Source: DATARH01 sp036273175
GTDB taxonomy: Bacteria > Pseudomonadota > Alphaproteobacteria > ATCC43930 > CGMCC-115725
NCBI GenBank assembly: GCA_036273175.1
Contig: DASUIE010000161.1
Span: 1 to 8,053 of the forward strand
Length of the DNA: 8,053 bases
Direction: 5' to 3'
This document shows, in pieces, positions 5,431-8,053 of this stretch. The first letter of the stretch is position 1; each line of letters begins with the position of its first letter. The notes under the pieces are model-generated. The model was not told where the DNA came from. It ran no database searches and saw only the letters and a list, made by a program, of their open reading frames with translations. Both the position numbers and the translations under genes were made by a program.

Positions 5431-6945
5431 ATGGCCGGCGCCCCCGAACTGATCGCAACCACCAAGGCGCACCTGCTCGATGCGGCGGGCGGGCCGGCGC
5501 GGCTCCAGGTCATCGCGGTGCTGGGCGCGGTGCTGGGGCTCGGGCTCGCCGAGCTCGGCACCGTCGCCGCGGTGTCCGACCAGCTCGAGGCGGCGTTTCA
5601 CATCGGCAACATGCAGATCGGCCTGCTGCTTGCCGCGGCGGCGTTCATCCGGGCGGTGACGACGCTGCCGGTCGGCAGCCTCGCCGATCGCGTGAGTCGG
5701 CGCCGCCTGTTGATGATCGCTGCCTCGGTGTGGGCGCTGGCGATGCTGGCAAGCGCGGCGGCGACCTCGTACGGGTTTCTGCTGGCGACCCGGCTGGTGC
5801 TCGGCGCGGCGACGGCGGCGGCGTGGCCGTGCGTCGCCTCGCTGATCGGCGATTTCTTCCCGGCGCGGGAGCGGGCCTCGATCTACGGCCTGATCCTGTC
5901 CGGCGAGCTGCTTGGCGTCGGGCTCGGTTTTGTCGTGGCCGGCGAGGTGTCGAGCATCGCCAGCTGGCGCTGGGCCTATGTCGTCATGGCGCTGCCCAGC
6001 GCGGCGATGGTGTGGGCGATCTCGCGCTACCTGCCCGAGCCCCGACGCGGCGGCCAAAGCTGGCTCGCGGCGGACGAGACGGATGCCGCCGCCGCCTCCC
6101 GCCGCCCGCGCCGCGAAACCGGCGGCGGACGCCGCTCGCGCTGGCGCACGTCGCTGGCGCGGCTGGTCGGCGATGCCCAGATCGGCCCGCGGCGCGACCT
6201 TGTCCTCACCGAAGACCCGGGCCGGTGGAGCGTCTGGCGGGCGATGGCCTATCTGCTGCGCATCCCGAGCTACACGCTGCTGATCTGCGCCTCGACCCTC
6301 GCCTACGCGTATTTCGCCGGGCTGCGCGCCTTCGGCATGATTTATTTCACCCGGCATTACGGACTGCCGCGCAGCCTCGTGGCGGGTCTCGTGGTCGTGC
6401 TCGGGATCGCCGCGCTGGGCGGACTCCTGGTCGGCGGCAAACTCTCCGAGCGGCTTCTCGCGCGGGGGCGGATCAACGCCCGGATCGTCGTGCCGGCGTT
6501 CGGTCTTTTCCTGTCGGTTCCGTTCTTCGCCGGCGGCATCTGGCTCGACAACCCGTGGTTTGCCGGGCTCCTCCTGGCGGCCGGGGTCGGCGGGCTGACG
6601 ATGGCGGTCGCGCCGATCGACGCGGCCCGGCTCGACATCGTGCACCCGCTGCTGTGGGGCCGCGGCGAGGGTGGGCGGATGACGCTGCGGGCCGTGTTCG
6701 AGGGGCTGTCGCCGCTCTTGTTCGGCTGGATGTCGGGCTGGCTCGGCGGCGGCGACGACGGGCTGCGGTGGACCTTTCTGGTCATGCTGCTGCCGATGCT
6801 GCTGGCCGGTTTCATCGTCCTGCCCGGGCGCAAGACCTATCCGCGCGACGTCGCTACTGCGGCCGCCTCGGCGCGGGCGCGGAACGAGTCGCGCAAATCC
6901 TTGTTGTCAAACCATGCGTGCGAACGACTCGGAGAAATCACATGA
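5431..6945 (+). CDS. MFS transporter, 12 transmembrane helices, substrate unknown
   Basis: Inner-membrane secondary transporter, probably proton-coupled efflux or uptake of a small organic molecule. The 504 residues from ATG 5431 show about twelve hydrophobic helices. TM1 (25-47) and TM2 (63-82) are followed by the MFS motif A loop GSLADRVSRRRLL at 82-94. TM3-TM6 run to about 199 and contain GDFFPARERASIYG (140-153) and an Arg-Trp pair before TM6. TM7-TM12 span about 281-465. A long polar central loop (200-275) with RRPRRETGGGRRSRWR at 224-239 separates the halves. The N-half pattern resembles Spinster-like and sugar-efflux MFS groups, but I cannot name the substrate. A TTG at 5416 is an in-frame alternative start; the ATG is preferred, with GGGGG a short three bases ahead. 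The C-terminal tail (about 470-504) is hydrophilic and contains the next gene's ribosome binding site. The gap from gmhA is 57 bp with no clear terminator, so they may share a transcript. Confidence 0.9.
   Translation: MAGAPELIATTKAHLLDAAGGPARLQVIAVLGAVLGLGLAELGTVAAVSDQLEAAFHIGNMQIGLLLAAAAFIRAVTTLPVGSLADRVSRRRLLMIAASVWALAMLASAAATSYGFLLATRLVLGAATAAAWPCVASLIGDFFPARERASIYGLILSGELLGVGLGFVVAGEVSSIASWRWAYVVMALPSAAMVWAISRYLPEPRRGGQSWLAADETDAAAASRRPRRETGGGRRSRWRTSLARLVGDAQIGPRRDLVLTEDPGRWSVWRAMAYLLRIPSYTLLICASTLAYAYFAGLRAFGMIYFTRHYGLPRSLVAGLVVVLGIAALGGLLVGGKLSERLLARGRINARIVVPAFGLFLSVPFFAGGIWLDNPWFAGLLLAAGVGGLTMAVAPIDAARLDIVHPLLWGRGEGGRMTLRAVFEGLSPLLFGWMSGWLGGGDDGLRWTFLVMLLPMLLAGFIVLPGRKTYPRDVATAAASARARNESRKSLLSNHACERLGEIT
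6931..6935 (+). promoter_or_regulatory. Ribosome binding site of the small exported protein
   Basis: GGAGA lies six bases before the ATG at 6942, inside the last MFS codons. It is the best Shine-Dalgarno on the plus strand of this window and fixes the start of the small gene. Confidence 0.7.
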
Positions 6946-7175
6946 ACGGTAAGCTTCTCGTCGCCGGCCTGATGGTTGTTGGTTATGTCCTGCCCGCGGC
7001 GGCGCAATCGACCTACTACATCGTGCGGAACCCCACCACGCGGCATTGCGAGATCGTCGACCAGCGCCCGGCGGGCCATACGGAGACCGTCGTGAGCCCG
7101 GACGGCGTGGTCTACAAGACCCATGTCGAGGCTGAGGGCGCGATGAAGACCGTCAAGGTCTGCCACGACGAGTAA
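6942..7175 (+). CDS. Small exported protein with two cysteines, function unknown
   Basis: The 77 residues begin with a textbook signal peptide: MNGK, a hydrophobic core LLVAGLMVVGYVL, and PAAA before the cleavage site, predicted after A21 (AAA|QS). The mature part is about 56 residues: STYYIVRNPTTRHCEIVDQRP, then TVVSPDGVVYKTHVEAEGAM and KTVKVC. C36 and C74 could form one disulfide in the periplasm. I recognise the layout (YYIV..., C..V...P, V.PDG..YK...EAE..MK.VK.C) as a recurring short uncharacterised protein type in alphaproteobacterial genomes; no function is known to me. The ATG overlaps the MFS stop by 4 bp (ATGA) and has its own GGAGA, so it is probably translated from the MFS message. 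It is followed 21 bp later by a strong terminator. Whether it works with the transporter or is merely linked cannot be told from sequence. Confidence 0.82.
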   Translation: MNGKLLVAGLMVVGYVLPAAAQSTYYIVRNPTTRHCEIVDQRPAGHTETVVSPDGVVYKTHVEAEGAMKTVKVCHDE

Positions 7176-7196
7176 CCGGTCGGCATCCCGATCGCG

Positions 7197-7229
7197 AAGG
7201 GCCCGGCGGGCGATCGCCGGGCCCTTTCT
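7197..7229 (+). terminator. Rho-independent terminator closing the gmhA-MFS-small protein unit
   Basis: A perfect 12-bp inverted repeat, AAGGGCCCGGCG (7197-7208) and CGCCGGGCCCTT (7215-7226), encloses a six-base loop and is followed by TTTCTCGTTT. The U tract is interrupted but the stem is very stable. It sits between two convergent genes. The minus-strand side lacks a T run, so it mainly serves the plus strand, and its tail reaches the last codon of the opposing gene. Confidence 0.82.
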
Positions 7230-7233
7230 CGTT

Positions 7234-8053
7234 TCAGCCGCCCGCGTGGCGCCGAAGGACGCCGGTCAGCTCGCCGATGTCGGGCCAGTCCTCGACGCGG
7301 TCGATCGCCGCCTCCGCCGCCGCGACTCCCTCCGCGTCCAGCACCGTGCCGGCAAGCTCGCGGAATTTGCCGCGCATCTCGGCATCGGTGAACGGGTCGT
7401 TGAAGTCGCCGCGATGGCTGTCGCGCATTTGCGTGGCTTGGCGTCCGTCGGTCAGCGTGACGGTCACCCGGGCGGGGCGCAGCACCGGCGCCCGCGCGGT
7501 CATCGCCGGGTCCTCGGCGATCTCCACCTTGCGCCTGAGGGCCGCGATCCGCGGGTCGGCGAGGGCGCTGTCGTCGAGCGCCCCATACCCGGCGCCGCCG
7601 CGCACCACCATCGCCGCCGCCGCGTGCGGCAGCGAGTATTTCGACGCGAAATAGTTGGGCGGGTCGGAGTTGCGCATCACCGAGGCGAAGCGATAGGTGG
7701 CGATTTCGATCCGCGCCACCTCCTCGGGCTGCGGGCGCAGCTCCGCCAGCGCCGCCGCCAGGCAGTCGAGCGCCGGGTGGATCGGGTTGCAGCAGGCATA
7801 GAGCCGGAAATAGTTGCGCGTGATCGCCCAGCTCTCGCCGAGCCCGGCCGTCAGCGCCTCGGCCGTGAACCCGCCGCCGACCAGCTCGCCAAGCGCCTCC
7901 TCGACCGCGTCCGCCTGCGCGGTGAACCCGGCTAGCGCCAAATCCGGCGCCAGCGCCCCGACAAACCCGCTCATCCCGCCGGCGAGGTTTAGCGTCGTCG
8001 CGCCGGCGACCGCGTGGGTATAGCTCGGCGTCAGCACCAGCGTCGTGGGGGGG
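7234..8053 (-). CDS. MmgE/PrpD family protein, C-terminal part (cut by window edge)
   Basis: MmgE/PrpD proteins include 2-methylcitrate dehydratase, cis-aconitate decarboxylase and many uncharacterised dehydratases or isomerases acting on small carboxylic acids in the cytoplasm. The frame stays open to the window edge, giving 272 visible residues of a family usually about 450 long, so the N-terminal third or more is missing. Family landmarks in order, counted from the edge: ATTLNLAGGMSGF (18-30), the conserved NYFRLYACCNPIHPALDCL (79-97), FASKYSLPHAAAAMVVRGG (134-152), ALADPRIAALRRKVEI (162-177), and RVTVTLTDGRQ (195-205) followed by RGDFNDPFTDAEMRGKFREL (214-233). The substrate cannot be named, and nothing nearby (no citrate synthase or lyase genes in view) points to the methylcitrate cycle. 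It is convergent with the plus-strand unit and unrelated to the polysaccharide genes. Confidence 0.93.
   Translation of the reverse strand, partial: PPTTLVLTPSYTHAVAGATTLNLAGGMSGFVGALAPDLALAGFTAQADAVEEALGELVGGGFTAEALTAGLGESWAITRNYFRLYACCNPIHPALDCLAAALAELRPQPEEVARIEIATYRFASVMRNSDPPNYFASKYSLPHAAAAMVVRGGAGYGALDDSALADPRIAALRRKVEIAEDPAMTARAPVLRPARVTVTLTDGRQATQMRDSHRGDFNDPFTDAEMRGKFRELAGTVLDAEGVAAAEAAIDRVEDWPDIGELTGVLRRHAGG

Noticed and set aside
4645..6645. Long minus-strand open frame (over 650 codons) opposite gmhA and the MFS gene, continuous with the small beta-rich gene
   Set aside because: Its translation is low-complexity Arg/Ala/Gly/Pro/His/Gln text with no domain, typical of the antisense frame of GC-rich genes. 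gmhA and the MFS gene on the other strand carry clear family motifs.
5394..6941. Plus-strand frame upstream of and in phase with the small exported protein, overlapping the MFS gene
   Set aside because: The upstream part is an Arg/Ala/Gly-rich shadow of the MFS gene. Only the part from ATG 6942, with its own ribosome binding site and signal peptide, is convincing.
8046..8053. Run of seven G at the right edge
   Set aside because: It reads as proline codons in the MmgE/PrpD frame and may be real or a sequence-end artefact; no feature can be built on it.
1..8053. CRISPR arrays, tRNA or rRNA genes, insertion sequences, attachment sites, phage-defence or toxin-antitoxin genes
   Set aside because: I found no spaced direct repeats, no cloverleaf-like segments, no transposase motifs and no defence-type domains. 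Coding genes and two short promoter gaps account for almost the whole window.

Overview
The window reads as high-G+C chromosomal DNA from a Gram-negative bacterium, most likely an alphaproteobacterium. That assignment is an inference from gene density, frequent GTG starts, weak Shine-Dalgarno sites, a short secreted protein of a type I associate with Rhizobiales/Rhodospirillales, and an MmgE/PrpD gene. Most of it (about 350-7175) is devoted to surface polysaccharide and heptose chemistry plus an exporter of unknown substrate. The last part is an unrelated catabolic-type enzyme.

Layout: (1) 1-230, minus: 5' end of a glucose-1-phosphate cytidylyltransferase (rfbF type) running off the left edge, clearly lower in G+C than the rest. 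(2) 231-349: divergent promoter region. (3) 350-1003, plus: KpsT-type ATPase of a capsular polysaccharide ABC exporter, with no KpsM partner in view. (4) 991-4641, minus: a tightly overlapped three-gene unit. In transcription order it holds a 135-residue beta-rich protein, a 948-residue fused glycosyltransferase (degenerate GT2-like + GT2 + GT9/heptosyltransferase-like), and a 135-residue alanine-rich coiled-coil protein. Overlaps are 4 bp and 8 bp. (5) 4642-4737: second divergent promoter region. (6) 4738-7175, plus: gmhA (sedoheptulose-7-phosphate isomerase), a 12-helix MFS transporter, and a 77-residue exported two-cysteine protein overlapping the MFS stop as ATGA, closed by a strong hairpin terminator at 7197-7229. 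(7) 7234-8053, minus: C-terminal 272 residues of an MmgE/PrpD-family protein cut by the right edge.

How they fit together: gmhA makes the first committed heptose phosphate. The GT9 part of the fused glycosyltransferase belongs to the family that classically uses ADP-heptose. KpsT would energise export of a finished glycan, and RfbF would supply CDP-glucose. The simplest reading is one edge of a locus for a heptose-containing surface glycan. No single gene is new at family level. The least ordinary part is the minus-strand trio: a GT2-GT2-GT9 fusion translationally coupled to two small proteins of unknown function.
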